A stretch of DNA of 64,000 nucleotides from Mixta theicola (GCF_002895925.1 NZ_NWUO01000016.1:1-64000); one strand, 5' to 3'. Shown: positions 49,227-62,793, counted from the first letter of the stretch. Program-made: numbers and translations. The notes: generated by a model from the letters alone, not told the origin.

Positions 49227-50212
49227 TTACTTTACCGGTTGCGGGCTGTTAACTACGCAACGGACTGTTTTATCACCTGTCACACCAGTATCCGGTTTAC
49301 TGCTGTGTCTGGCGATGGTTAATCCCTTAAAAGGCCCAGAAAAATCTGCACCACGTATTACTTTTGTATACTTCGCTTCAGTATCATAAATTCCCTCACG
49401 GCTCTTATACACGGGTTTTTCTGGGCCCAAGGATCAACAGCTGTTGAATATTTATAATAATCTGGATCGTACCAGTCATTAATCCAGTCATAACCATTAC
49501 CCGCCATATCGTAAATACCTAACGGGTTAGGCGGATAGTTGTCTACTGGTAATGCAGTCGCTATTCCACTCTTTAACCCCATTTTTCTTGCAAACTCTTC
49601 ACGATCCCAGGAGCCAGATATATTTATACCTCGCTGAATCCCATCCATCTCCAGCACACCACTGTTAGTTCCAACAATAATAAACTGACCACGACTTCGC
49701 GCTGCGTACTCCCACTGGGCTTCAGTCGGTAGCGCAAATGGCAGACCGCTGACCTTGCCCAGCCAGGCACAATATTTCTCTGCATCGTACCAGTCTATAT
49801 GCGCTGGTGTATCAGGCAGTTTATTAAGGTCATCCCAGCTTTCCTGGATCAGAAAGTTATCCGATTTTTTTAACTGTAAACCATTCAGTTTCAGGTAAGA
49901 CTGATATTCCTGATTGGTGGTTTTATATTTACTGATGGAGTAGCTGCTTAGCGTAACTTTATGCAGCGGTTTGCTGTCATGATTGGTGTCGTACCGGAGC
50001 TTTTCGGGGCCATATTCCTTACCGAAATCGCCCATCAGAAAATCACCGCCTTCCACAAACACCAGATTATTTTTAACCTGGCGAATCATATTCTGTAGTT
50101 CAGCGCTGTGTTGTTGACGCTGTTCAGGTACTACCGCCGGCGTTGCTGAGGTGGGGTTATCACAGGCGCTTATCAGTAACGGGGCCAGTAACCAGATTCC
50201 ATATTTATTCAT
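49227..50212 (-). pseudogene. SUMF1-like lipoprotein, frameshifted copy
   Basis: Closely similar to the copy at 48242-49213 over its length, starting MNKYGIWLLAPLLISACDN with an AAGGAG ribosome site. The frame breaks after YYKYSTAVDP near 49430. A -1 shift would restore GPEKPVYKSREG and continue to the same CVVNSPQPVK end at 49227. Without it the protein stops at 49358 after 284 residues, losing the last ~65 residues of the fold. Confidence 0.8.
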
Positions 50213-50222
50213 TATTATCTCC

Positions 50223-52535
50223 TTAAACTAATTGCGTCATGGTTGCTTCACGGGGGCCAAACTCACCGCGCTGCGGAAAGTGAGGATTTGGTGCACGGTT
50301 CAGGTTATACCAGGCAGTGTTATTCATCGCCAACGCATAGCCCCATGAGAGTTCCTGCTCGGTTTTCAGGCGGCGATAGATTTGCGCCACCAATAGTTCA
50401 GCCGCTTTTCGATTCATATCCCGATCGCGATTAAAGCCCTCCTGGAGAAACTCACGCAACTGCCGCTCCTGCTCCACCACTACCTGCTGCTCCGAACCTC
50501 CCTGAGCCAGATTGGAACCATCTTTACTGCGGTGGCACATCACCTTAAGCCATTCGCGCCGGGTCTGAATACTGTTTAGTACCTGAATAATCGCCTCTTT
50601 ACGTTCGGAATAGATATCCAGCCCCATACTGCCACGGTTATCCAAATCAACATGGTCCCACTTACCGTGGCGGGTTAGCAGATAGAGTAATATCCCCTTA
50701 GCCTCTGGAGTATAGATTAATAGCCGCTCTGGATTGGTAATAATACTTTTTGCTAACTGATTACGCTTTTGGGATGCTTCAATGTTCTTCTGACTTTCAT
50801 CTATAATATTGACAATGAATTGTCTAAAATCAATTGCCACAGTCAAAAAATCCGACTTAAGTTTACTGTATTTCTCATATATGTCTTTAGCTAAATCGGA
50901 TAATTGCATCACGCACAAGCGCGTAAAGGTTTCAAATGCCGCCTTCATCACCAGGTCAAAAAAGCGATAATCCAGGGCAAATAGCTGATAGGCCAGCCAG
51001 CTACCAAACTCCAGCAGGGATTTCACTCCAACCTCGCAGATAAATGCGCCTTTAGCCCCGGCGCCACAACATAAGCTGGCGGCAACCTTAAAGCAGAATT
51101 TACCGTTGATAAAAGTACATAAAAATTTCGCCCCTGCGCCAATCCCTGCCAGACCGGCAATGCTGGCACCAATCGTCGCAAAGTCGGTAAACTCACCCAC
51201 CGTTTTAGGAACCACAACACTACCTGTCGCCGGGGGCTGCGTGGGCTTCAGCCACTGGATGGCTCCCTTAAGCGAGTATTCCACTCTGGCGCCGGCAAAG
51301 ACCTCAGCAGAAACCGAAGCCCCTTCATCTTCCTTTTTCATCTGCAGATAAAACTGACCACTGCTGCCCTCCTGCCGCTCCTGAAAACGAGGCAGGCGCC
51401 CACGGGGTTGGCCGGCTACAATTTGTTGCTCATCATCTTTAACCATTATCTGAAGCTGAGCTTCTATCTGTGCGGAAGCGCCAACAAAGCCAATAAGCTG
51501 ATTTTCAATATATATTCGTATCACACCCATATTAAAACCCGCCTGCACCAGGCTGGTACTGGCATCCCCGGGAAGGTAGCTTAAATCCCAGCCCAGCCTG
51601 TCCGGAATATAAAAGACGGCACGACCAATACCTGATGCGACAGACACAGACGCTTTTGCCTCCCCCTTAATTTTAGCGCTCCCCTCATTAGGGTTAAATT
51701 CTGCTTCTGCGCCCACATTGGAGATATAGCGCATAAACTGCGCTGCGCCCGAGACTTCAACGCCGTTATCAAAAGTATGGCTACCATTCAGGCTTTCATT
51801 CCAGCTTTCCGCCCAGTCAAATAATGTTTTATCCAGATTATAATCATCCAGATTAACGTAGTCCTTAAGTTCAACTTTTATTGTCGGCAGGAGATCTTTA
51901 GTTAACTGTTCCTTTAGTTTCTGAGTGTCAATTTTCCTGCGACCGTGACTGTCAACAGAATAGATACTCTCCTTACCGGTCGAGGTTTCTCTATTACTCA
52001 GCGAAACAGTACGCCATTTCTTTCTGGCGCCAGCCTGCGAGCGGCCGCCGGAACGTTCTGAATAATAGCGCTGGCTGGCGTAAGCGTAGCGACGCCCCAG
52101 TCGCTGGTTCCCCGCTCCCCGGCGACGGGTATCGAGCAACGGTAATAGCTCAACCACATCCTGGTATCCCATATTGCCGGTTTCACCATCTTTGAGTTTT
52201 TCCAGTAATGCTTCACGCTTTTTTTCCAGTGTATTTTCCGCAGCGACCACCTCTGCAGCCGGCGAATCAATATTCGTACCTGGTTGTTGTCTTTGCTGCC
52301 CATACTTTTCTAGTGCGGCGGAATAAGCATGATTGGCCTGATGGAATTCATCAACTCGCCCCAGCATATCCAGACAATGAGACTCAAAATCCCCGGCGTC
52401 CTGTGGTGGTACAACAATAATCTCTTCGGTTTCCGGGCGGAAATAAAGCAATCCTGATTCGTGGCAAACCTTAGTGATATTATTATCTGCTTTATTCAGC
52501 TGGCATTCAGCATTCGCCTTTTCATTTTTCGCCAT
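50223..52535 (-). CDS. Large putative T6SS effector of unknown family
   Basis: A 770-residue protein without signal peptide, encoded between the vgrG 3' end (15 bases upstream) and SUMF1-like lipoproteins. An N-terminal charged, helical region (1-210) includes an arginine-rich stretch (136-175). Residues 259-305 (GVEVSGAAQFMRYISNVGAE and following) and 400-430 are beta-rich repeats of a kind I associate with large VgrG-linked proteins. Residues 451-540 form a glycine/alanine/cysteine-rich hydrophobic block (GASIAGLAGIGAGAKFLC; AASLCCGAGAKGAFIC) followed by further hydrophobic helices. The last 200 residues are helical. A membrane-active effector would fit, but no catalytic motif is recognisable. 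The gene is more AT-rich than the core genome. Confidence 0.6.
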   Translation of the reverse strand: MAKNEKANAECQLNKADNNITKVCHESGLLYFRPETEEIIVVPPQDAGDFESHCLDMLGRVDEFHQANHAYSAALEKYGQQRQQPGTNIDSPAAEVVAAENTLEKKREALLEKLKDGETGNMGYQDVVELLPLLDTRRRGAGNQRLGRRYAYASQRYYSERSGGRSQAGARKKWRTVSLSNRETSTGKESIYSVDSHGRRKIDTQKLKEQLTKDLLPTIKVELKDYVNLDDYNLDKTLFDWAESWNESLNGSHTFDNGVEVSGAAQFMRYISNVGAEAEFNPNEGSAKIKGEAKASVSVASGIGRAVFYIPDRLGWDLSYLPGDASTSLVQAGFNMGVIRIYIENQLIGFVGASAQIEAQLQIMVKDDEQQIVAGQPRGRLPRFQERQEGSSGQFYLQMKKEDEGASVSAEVFAGARVEYSLKGAIQWLKPTQPPATGSVVVPKTVGEFTDFATIGASIAGLAGIGAGAKFLCTFINGKFCFKVAASLCCGAGAKGAFICEVGVKSLLEFGSWLAYQLFALDYRFFDLVMKAAFETFTRLCVMQLSDLAKDIYEKYSKLKSDFLTVAIDFRQFIVNIIDESQKNIEASQKRNQLAKSIITNPERLLIYTPEAKGILLYLLTRHGKWDHVDLDNRGSMGLDIYSERKEAIIQVLNSIQTRREWLKVMCHRSKDGSNLAQGGSEQQVVVEQERQLREFLQEGFNRDRDMNRKAAELLVAQIYRRLKTEQELSWGYALAMNNTAWYNLNRAPNPHFPQRGEFGPREATMTQLV

Positions 52536-52550
52536 ACCTGGTCACCTTAA

Positions 52551-53003
52551 TTACTCAAAAAAGAATTTAATATTTTGCGGATCAATACCGTGGTGTTTTT
52601 GTGTATAACCATTTTCATCGGTTCTGCCGCGTATCGTCTTGCCCTCTGGCGTCTCTATCCGGTAGGCTACCCAGGATTTAGGTTTCTGGGTCACCGAATC
52701 TACTACCTGAAATCCGCCGCTCACCGGAAACTGATACTGTGGATCGGCTACTGTTGCAGGCTTTAGCGCCTGTTCAAGTGAAGCAGTCCCTCCCCACAGG
52801 ATATTCACACTTTTCAAATCTATTTTTCCTGGTGCACCAATTTCCACCGAACCATCTTTAATTTTTATATAAGCGCCCCCCGTGCTCATCAGAGTGATCC
52901 CCTGAGCCGCATTAAGCACTATTTCTCCATCCACGCTGTTAATGGCCATCGCTTTACTGGACTGCAAACGCATCGCATCGGTTTGCGCCTGAATATCGCC
53001 TGC
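52551..53003 (-). pseudogene. 3' end of vgrG (DUF2345 plus TTR-like extension)
   Basis: In frame with GDIQAQTDAMRLQSSKAM, about 150 C-terminal residues of a VgrG remain. They comprise the DUF2345 beta-helix (AINSVDGEIVLNAAQGITLM; IKDGSVEIGAPGKIDLK) and a transthyretin-like extension (WVAYRIETPEGKTIRGRT) of the type that recruits effectors to VgrG. The gp27/gp5 parts are missing. Upstream the sequence joins tssC in a different frame, so no functional fusion is made. Confidence 0.85.
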
Positions 53004-53149
53004 GCATCCTGCCAGATATCCAGCGCGCTCAGCGTTGAAACCGGGTTAAGGTTAATTTTTTCAAACAGGGAGGCATACACACCGCCCGCTACCGGGCGAT
53101 CCAGCGCCACGCTTTCTCCGGCAGCAGCATTTTCATTTTTTACAGACAT
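52996..53149 (-). pseudogene. 5' end of tssC (sheath large subunit)
   Basis: From ATG 53149 the first ~50 residues (SVKNENAAAGESVALDRPV; LDIWQDAQA) are the N-terminus of TssC/VipB. After DAQA the frame passes into vgrG sequence out of phase and ends at 52919. TssC is the essential contractile-sheath subunit of nearly 500 residues, so over 90% is lost. Confidence 0.85.
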
Positions 53150-53187
53150 GAACATTCCTTATTTAATCCGTTAAAACATCGCAACTG

Positions 53188-53685
53188 TTATGGCTGTTTT
53201 GGTGCCAGAGCAGACAGCTCGCTGCGCAGCTCAGCGCTGAGGGCAGGGTCAAGCAGAATTTTTTCCAGCTCTTTTCGAAAAGCCTGGTTATCCAGCAGAT
53301 TGGCCTTCAGGTCGCGAAGAAGATTGCGCATCGCAAGCATCGCTTTGAGTTGAGGGATCTGGCGTGCCACCTGTTCCGGCGTGAAATCCTTCATATCCCG
53401 GAAGGTCAGTCTGATATTTTCTTCACTGCCATCACCGGCCAGGGTATTTTCAACGGTGAGATTAACTTCTGGAGAATATTCAGAAAGAACACTATCAAAA
53501 TTATTTTTATTAATATTTACTTTATCGCGCTCGGATAACGGTGCGGTTTCCTGCCCGTTACTGAAATCACCGGCAACGAGTAACTTCAGCGGTAATTCGG
53601 TTTTCTTGCTCGCCCCGCCCGTATGCAGGTCAAGTTTTAAATTAATACGTGCCTTCGGCACCTCACTCTGGAAGCTAACAGCCAT
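53188..53685 (-). CDS. tssB: T6SS contractile sheath small subunit TssB
   Basis: A 165-residue VipA/TssB protein of full length (SFQSEVPKARINLKLDL; KLLVAGDFSNGQE; FRDMKDFTPEQVARQIPQLK; LLRDLKANLLDN). It would pair with TssC to build the sheath, but only the tssC 5' end follows. First gene of the island remnant. Confidence 0.93.
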   Translation of the reverse strand: MAVSFQSEVPKARINLKLDLHTGGASKKTELPLKLLVAGDFSNGQETAPLSERDKVNINKNNFDSVLSEYSPEVNLTVENTLAGDGSEENIRLTFRDMKDFTPEQVARQIPQLKAMLAMRNLLRDLKANLLDNQAFRKELEKILLDPALSAELRSELSALAPKQP

Positions 53686-54505
53686 ATGACCATCCCTCTG
53701 TTTATCGCTGCGTGGTATTTATCGGACAACAATCCTTCACTCGCGATAATAGAGCAACATGCCAATTTCAATCAAATACTCAGATCATAGATCTGAATTA
53801 AGATAATAATTAAGAAGTTTCCACCAGCCATTAGCAGAAATATATTCTGAAGCGATGGAGTAACAGGCTATTTTATATTCATTAAACAGAAGTATATTTC
53901 TCAGGAATATGAAGCACTGGCAATTTATTACTGAAGTAAACTAAAGATGATTTAAATCAATACAGTTTATTTTTCATATAATTGATAACAATCTTTTAAA
54001 TTTTAGAGCCAGAATATCAGGAAAAGAACTGAAAATATCGAAGAATGAAAGGAAACAGGATAATTGCTATTAAATAGCCGCAGACCGGGCAAGAAATTTT
54101 TTTTACTCAATATCTGACGGTAACAAACATTGACAGCCAGTCTCTCTTTTAGCTTATCTGATTCCACGGCAGACACTAACTTCAGCTTCCGGCAACCTGT
54201 CTAAAGTAACTTCAGCCTGCGTTGTAGCATCTCAAAGCAGTATTAGCGGCGATACATTTAATGACTGAGCAATGCGATCTGCTCATCACTATGGTAGTTG
54301 GCTGACAGAACCAATGGGCACGGCCATGAAAGCAATTACCCGCTATATCAACCGTAACATAGTAAGCCTGTTAACTAAGTTTTCTACTGTAACGTTAGTC
54401 TTTCCGAAGCGTCTGTTTAGACAATGTAAGCGCTACCCTGCAAGCAATCGACTCTATACCAGTCCGTTAGCGGTTTTGTTCATGCACGGCCGCTGGCAAA
54501 ACTAT
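53686..54505. other. AT-rich intergenic region upstream of tssB, no gene seen
   Basis: About 820 bp without a convincing coding frame. The first 450 bp are strongly AT-rich and probably hold the tssB promoter, perhaps silenced by H-NS. A plus-strand frame at 54272-54532 has no ribosome site or family resemblance and is not called. Confidence 0.5.
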
Positions 54506-54525
54506 GGCAGGCCTCCATGCCTGCC
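54498..54525 (-). terminator. Hairpin terminator after the AriR-like gene
   Basis: Minus strand GGCAGGC-ATGGAG-GCCTGCC (arms 54506-54512 and 54519-54525) is followed by a short T stretch (ATAGTTTT), 8 bases after the stop of the small gene. Confidence 0.6.
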
Positions 54526-54533
54526 GCTTTAGC

Positions 54534-54779
54534 TTAACGCGCCTGACGGAAGGCGCTCAGATTAACCACCTGATGCGGCTGGTTTATCGCTTTCCTTGCA
54601 AGCCAGTAAAGCAGTACTCGGTCATCATCGCCTTCGCCATCTGCCATAGAAAGCAGCTTCAGCGAGAGGGTCGATTTGTTCAAGGGCTGAGTGGCATCAC
54701 TCAGTTCAATAACAGCACGACCGATAAGACAACAAATCTCATCCTCTTTGGTAGTGGATTCATATGCTCGGTCTTTCAT
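54534..54779 (-). CDS. Small YcgZ/YmgA/AriR-like regulator
   Basis: An 81-residue acidic protein from ATG 54779 (MKDRAYESTTKEDEICCL) with a near-ideal GAGGAGG four bases upstream. The EDEICCLIGRAVIELSD...LNKSTLSLKL pattern resembles the YcgZ/YmgA/AriR family of small connector proteins that act on Rcs phosphorelay and biofilm genes in E. coli. The similarity is weak and judged by eye, so the family call is tentative, though the gene looks real. Confidence 0.6.
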   Translation of the reverse strand: MKDRAYESTTKEDEICCLIGRAVIELSDATQPLNKSTLSLKLLSMADGEGDDDRVLLYWLARKAINQPHQVVNLSAFRQAR

Positions 54780-55343
54780 ATTTCCTCCTCTTATGTAAAA
54801 ACTAAGTCTGGCACAAATAATAGTTTCCTGTAGAAACCGTCTCGGCAGTGAAATATATTGCAACGCTTATTGTTGTTTGCTTGCGATTTACCGGTAAAAT
54901 TGCGAAAAAAGAGCCATCAGGCGTGGCTTAATGCGATTTATTTGCTCGCTGGCACTGGCTTATTAGTTTTATTTCGGCAACGTATGCGAACCCGTAAACA
55001 CCGTCGAATCCGATGACCGGCTGCCTTAATGCCCCTCTTCTGCCGCAGTTGGGCAGCAACGCGACGCCACGGGAGAGGGATAAACGCGCTTTTCTTCTCT
55101 GTCAGCCTGTTATTGTTAGCTGGCTGAACCCTTATCCAGATCCGCGTCGCCAGCAGCTGAACCACGCGCTGCGTCAGTTTTATCTGGATCGGCTTAACAC
55201 CGTATTTATTAATGCAATGCCGTTTATGCCGTTAAACAGGCAGTTTATTCCCTGTTGCTGGCTATTCATGGCAATTTGCCCCGGCATAAGACGCACCGGC
55301 TCTATTATCAGGCTAATTCAGGCATTCCCTCAGGGAGAAGATA
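54780..55343. other. Intergenic region before the YhjX-type gene, no gene supported
   Basis: Frames crossing here (55013-55456 plus, 54938-55165 minus) overlap each other or the transporter start and show no family features or ribosome sites. The region must hold the promoters of the small regulator and of the transporter; I see no clear operator. Confidence 0.45.
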
Positions 55344-56570
55344 ATGAGCAGAACAAACCTCTCACCCGCTCCAGATTCAGTTCGCTGGTTAACGCTACTC
55401 GGCACCATTATCACTCAGTTTGCACTCGGCTCAGTTTATACCTGGAGCCTGTTTAACGGGCAGCTGTCGCAAAAACTGGATGCGCCGGTTAGCCAGGTGG
55501 CCTTCTCTTTTGGCTTACTCAGTCTCGGACTGGCGCTGTCATCATCGGTGGCCGGTAAGCTGCAGGAACGTTTTGGCGTACGCAACGTCGCCATCGGCGC
55601 CGGTCTGCTGCTGGCAGTAGGCTTTTACCTTACGGCACAGGCCAATTCACTGCTGATGCTGTGGCTAAGCGCAGGCGTGCTGGTAGGCCTGGCGGATGGC
55701 GCAGGCTATCTGATGACCTTATCCAACTGCGTAAAATGGTTTCCGGAGCGTAAAGGCGTCATCTCTGCCTGCGCTATCGGCGCTTACGGGCTGGGCAGCC
55801 TCGGCTTTAAATTTATTTGCAGCAGCCTGCTGGCGCATTTTAGCCTGGAAAATACGTTTTTAATCTGGGGCGCCCTGGCCATGAGCATGGTTATTCTGGG
55901 CGCGCTGCTGATGACGGATGCACCACAGCAACACCTTTCCCAGGGTAATGAAGCGACTGCCGCACGCGATTACACTTTGGCGGAATCGATGCGTATGCCG
56001 CAGTACTGGATGCTGGCGCTGATGTTTTTAACGGCCTGCATGAGCGGCCTGTACGTGATTGGCGTAGCGAAAGATATTGGTGAGGGTATGGTACATCTCA
56101 GTACGCAAACCGCAGCCAACGCGGTGACTATCATCGCCGTCGCTAACCTGAGCGGTCGCCTGATTTTAGGCGTGCTGTCAGATAAAATAGCGCGCATCCG
56201 GGTTATTACGCTGGCGCAGATAGTTTCACTGGCAGGCATGGCTATTTTGCTGTTTACCCGGATGAATGAAACCACCTTCTTTATTTCCGTTGCCTGTATC
56301 GCCTTTAGCTTTGGCGGCACCATTACCGTTTATCCTTCGCTGGTCAGCGATTTCTTTGGCCTGAACAATCTGACTAAAAACTATGGCGTAATTTACCTGG
56401 GCTTTGGCATCGGCAGCGTGCTGGGTTCGCTTATCGCCTCGCTGTTTGGCGGCTTTACCGTGACATTCAGCCTGATTATGACGTTGCTGGTTATCTCACT
56501 GGTGATGTCGTTAATCATTCGCATGCCGCACCGGGCGCGCAGCATACCGCAGATATTACAGCGCAGTTAA
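55344..56570 (+). CDS. yhjX: OFA-family MFS transporter, YhjX-like (pyruvate)
   Basis: A 408-residue 12-helix MFS protein closely matching E. coli YhjX, a pyruvate/H+ symporter-type protein. Matching segments are LGTIITQFALGSVYTWSLFN, SSVAGKLQERFGVRNV, CVKWFPERKGVISACAIG, NLSGRLILGVLSDKIARIRV and NYGVIYLGFGIGSVLGS. A good AGGGAGA ribosome site precedes ATG 55344. No BtsS/BtsR-type two-component genes adjoin it here. Confidence 0.88.
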   Translation: MSRTNLSPAPDSVRWLTLLGTIITQFALGSVYTWSLFNGQLSQKLDAPVSQVAFSFGLLSLGLALSSSVAGKLQERFGVRNVAIGAGLLLAVGFYLTAQANSLLMLWLSAGVLVGLADGAGYLMTLSNCVKWFPERKGVISACAIGAYGLGSLGFKFICSSLLAHFSLENTFLIWGALAMSMVILGALLMTDAPQQHLSQGNEATAARDYTLAESMRMPQYWMLALMFLTACMSGLYVIGVAKDIGEGMVHLSTQTAANAVTIIAVANLSGRLILGVLSDKIARIRVITLAQIVSLAGMAILLFTRMNETTFFISVACIAFSFGGTITVYPSLVSDFFGLNNLTKNYGVIYLGFGIGSVLGSLIASLFGGFTVTFSLIMTLLVISLVMSLIIRMPHRARSIPQILQRS

Positions 56571-56574
56571 TCCT

Positions 56575-56606
56575 CCTGCCGGGCGAGCAGCACTGCGCCC
56601 GGCAGG
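56575..56606. terminator. Long hairpin between yhjX-like and SMP-30-like genes
   Basis: Perfect 11-base arms CCTGCCGGGCG and CGCCCGGCAGG with a 10-base loop, between convergent genes. It lacks a strong T run on either side, so it may work as a weak terminator or transcript-end stabiliser. Confidence 0.6.
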
Positions 56607-56650
56607 CTTACGTTCAGGTTTCGGGCGCGCCACAGGCCGCCCGGACGGTT

Positions 56651-57523
56651 TTAACCAAACAGCGGTTCAGGCTGACCGGCAACCGGCATCCGCACCGCAA
56701 ATACGCTTCCCGACCACGGATATTGCGCCAGTTCTTCTGCGGTACGGTTTTCACGGCTGGACGTGATATACAGCGTTTTCAAATCGTCGCCGCCAAAGGC
56801 GACCATCGTCGGCCAGCGCACCGGCACGGGGATTTCATCAACGATCTCGGCCGTGTTCGGATCGATGCGCACAATACGCCCGCCATCAAACAGCGCTGAC
56901 CAATAAAAGCCTTCCGCATCCACCGCTGCACCGTCCGGCATCAGCCCATCGCTGAACCGACGAAAGAGCTCGCGCTTACCGTTCTCACCGGTTACAGGAT
57001 CGAGCGGATAACGCCAGATAATGTGGTTTGGCGTGTCGCTGTGGTAAATCCAGCGTCTGTCGGGAGAAAATGCCAGGCCGTTGGAAATTTTTATATCTTC
57101 ATCGATAACCTGCAGCTGTAAATTTTTATCAAGACGGCAGAGCTTAGCGCCGTTACGATCCTGAGGCTCCCACAGGCTGCCGCACCAGAAACGGCCAAAG
57201 GGATCGACGCGTCCGTCGTTGAAGCGGCTTTTACTGGCTTCGCCGGGGTTATCGGCCACCTTACGCTCCGGCTTTCCCTGCGGGTCAATAAACCAGACGC
57301 CGCTGCGCATCGCCGCTACCAGCCCGCCTTCACGGCGCAAACCGATGCAGCCCACCTCCTCCTGCTGTGGAAAAACCCGGTGTTCACCGCTTTTAGGATC
57401 GAAGCGGTGAATCGCCGGGGCCAGAATATCAACAAACCACAGCGCCTGCTCTGCGGTTGACCACAGCGGGCATTCGCCCAGCTCGGCCGCAATGGGTAAA
57501 ACGCGCTCCACCTGCCAGTTCAT
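56651..57523 (-). CDS. SMP-30/gluconolactonase family protein
   Basis: A 290-residue six-bladed propeller protein (LGECPLWSTAEQALWFVDI; SRFNDGRVDPFGRFWCGS; KISNGLAFSPDRRWIYHSDT; DGLMPDGAAVDAEGFYWSALF). The conserved Glu near 17, Asn in FNDGR, Asn in SNGLAF and Asp in PDGAAVD match the metal-binding residues of sugar-lactone hydrolases. The specific lactone is unknown. It stands alone, downstream of the bgl operon on the same strand. Confidence 0.88.
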   Translation of the reverse strand: MNWQVERVLPIAAELGECPLWSTAEQALWFVDILAPAIHRFDPKSGEHRVFPQQEEVGCIGLRREGGLVAAMRSGVWFIDPQGKPERKVADNPGEASKSRFNDGRVDPFGRFWCGSLWEPQDRNGAKLCRLDKNLQLQVIDEDIKISNGLAFSPDRRWIYHSDTPNHIIWRYPLDPVTGENGKRELFRRFSDGLMPDGAAVDAEGFYWSALFDGGRIVRIDPNTAEIVDEIPVPVRWPTMVAFGGDDLKTLYITSSRENRTAEELAQYPWSGSVFAVRMPVAGQPEPLFG

Positions 57524-57605
57524 TATGGCTCCTTTTCGCTACGGGTTTAGTGCATAAACTGTAGCGGAAATTGGTGTCCTGCGGTTTACCCGCCAGGCAA
57601 AATAA

Positions 57606-61975
<4,370 letters not shown>

Positions 61976-61991
61976 TCAACTCTATCAGCTT

Positions 61992-62563
61992 TGCCAAAGC
62001 GCTCAATGCGTTATAGATAAAAACGTGATAACGATCGTCAGCGGGCGAGCGACGTTATTTAATCGCGTGCGATACGTTCCAGATTTATCGCGCCACGTTG
62101 GCGCGCGCAGCGTTAACTTTCGCTTTATTTACCGGTTTTGCCCAACGCGAGGTTATTACGTTTGTTATTAACCTCCTTCAGTCAATACTTACCTGTATAT
62201 TCGTCCAGACAGCCTCTCCGGGCTCACTGCTTATCCGCTGGAAGGTTCGCTTCATATTTTCAGCAATTCCCCGTACAAATCTGGAAATAGCCTTCACCAG
62301 GAAAAACGCCTGCGGTAAAACAGCGGAATAACTGGACGGTAAATGAGAATGAGAATATCGAGGCTATTGCCTTTAGGATAATTCCTGCTATTATGGCTAA
62401 CCATTCAGTCCATTCCTATATTTTTGCGCGGCCCTTTTCTTCTACTCTTAAATTCGTTGAAATATTTGCAAATATTTAATTATTAAACTCTACATTAGTG
62501 CCGTTATTTCTTCACTTTTAGCCTTTACAGTAAGCTTCATTAAAGGCATTAAGAGAGTTGATC
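61992..62563. other. Intergenic region upstream of bglG, no gene supported
   Basis: About 570 bp between the bgl promoter and the small lipoprotein gene. It contains the bglG promoter region near 61990-62060. A plus-strand frame at 62098-62331 is not convincing. The final 150 bp are AT-rich and probably hold the promoter of the gene at 62564. Confidence 0.45.
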
Positions 62564-62704
62564 ATGCGGATAATGATAAAAAGCGCTTTTGTTCTGGCCA
62601 TTGTGAGTATGCTAAGCGGTTGTATAATTGCTCACGATCGCGGGCCGGGATGGCATCACGATCGCGGTTATCATAATGGCTGGCATCATCATCGCGGATG
62701 GTAA
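62564..62704 (+). CDS. Small histidine/glycine-rich lipoprotein
   Basis: A 46-residue protein: signal MRIMIKSAFVLAIVS with lipobox MLSGC (Cys20), then a 26-residue tail very rich in His, Gly, Trp and Arg (HDRGPGWHHDRGYHNGW). A GAGAG ribosome site precedes the ATG, and an alternative ATG lies at 62573. A palindromic terminator follows at 62794. The tail could bind transition metals; that is inference. Too small for standard gene finders. Confidence 0.65.
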   Translation: MRIMIKSAFVLAIVSMLSGCIIAHDRGPGWHHDRGYHNGWHHHRGW

Positions 62705-62793
62705 AACAGATTCTAAACAGGTAGGTCACAGCAACATACCTGGCGGGCAAAGCCTGCACACAGCAATATAATAAAAATAAGGCAGGAAAAATT

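Noticed and set aside
43208-54530. Search for a second att site (copy of the argW 3' end) to the right of the T6SS genes
   Set aside because: No copy of TTCGATTCCTGCAGGGGAC was seen between 53.6 and 54.6 kb, so island boundaries on that side cannot be set from this window.
54272-54532. 86-codon plus-strand frame upstream of the AriR-like terminator
   Set aside because: No ribosome-binding site, no recognisable domain, and it runs into the terminator hairpin of the opposite gene.
55013-55456. 147-codon plus-strand frame overlapping the start of the YhjX-like gene
   Set aside because: Overlaps a clear gene in another frame by more than 100 bases and shows no family features; a minus-strand frame covers the same DNA equally well.
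62020-62050. Possible CRP site upstream of bglG (ACGTGATAACGATCGTC)
   Set aside because: Only one half resembles TGTGA and the second half does not match TCACA; too weak to list.
62098-62331. 77-codon plus-strand frame between bglG and the small lipoprotein gene
   Set aside because: Partly hydrophobic but lacks a ribosome site and any family resemblance; composition like the surrounding non-coding DNA.
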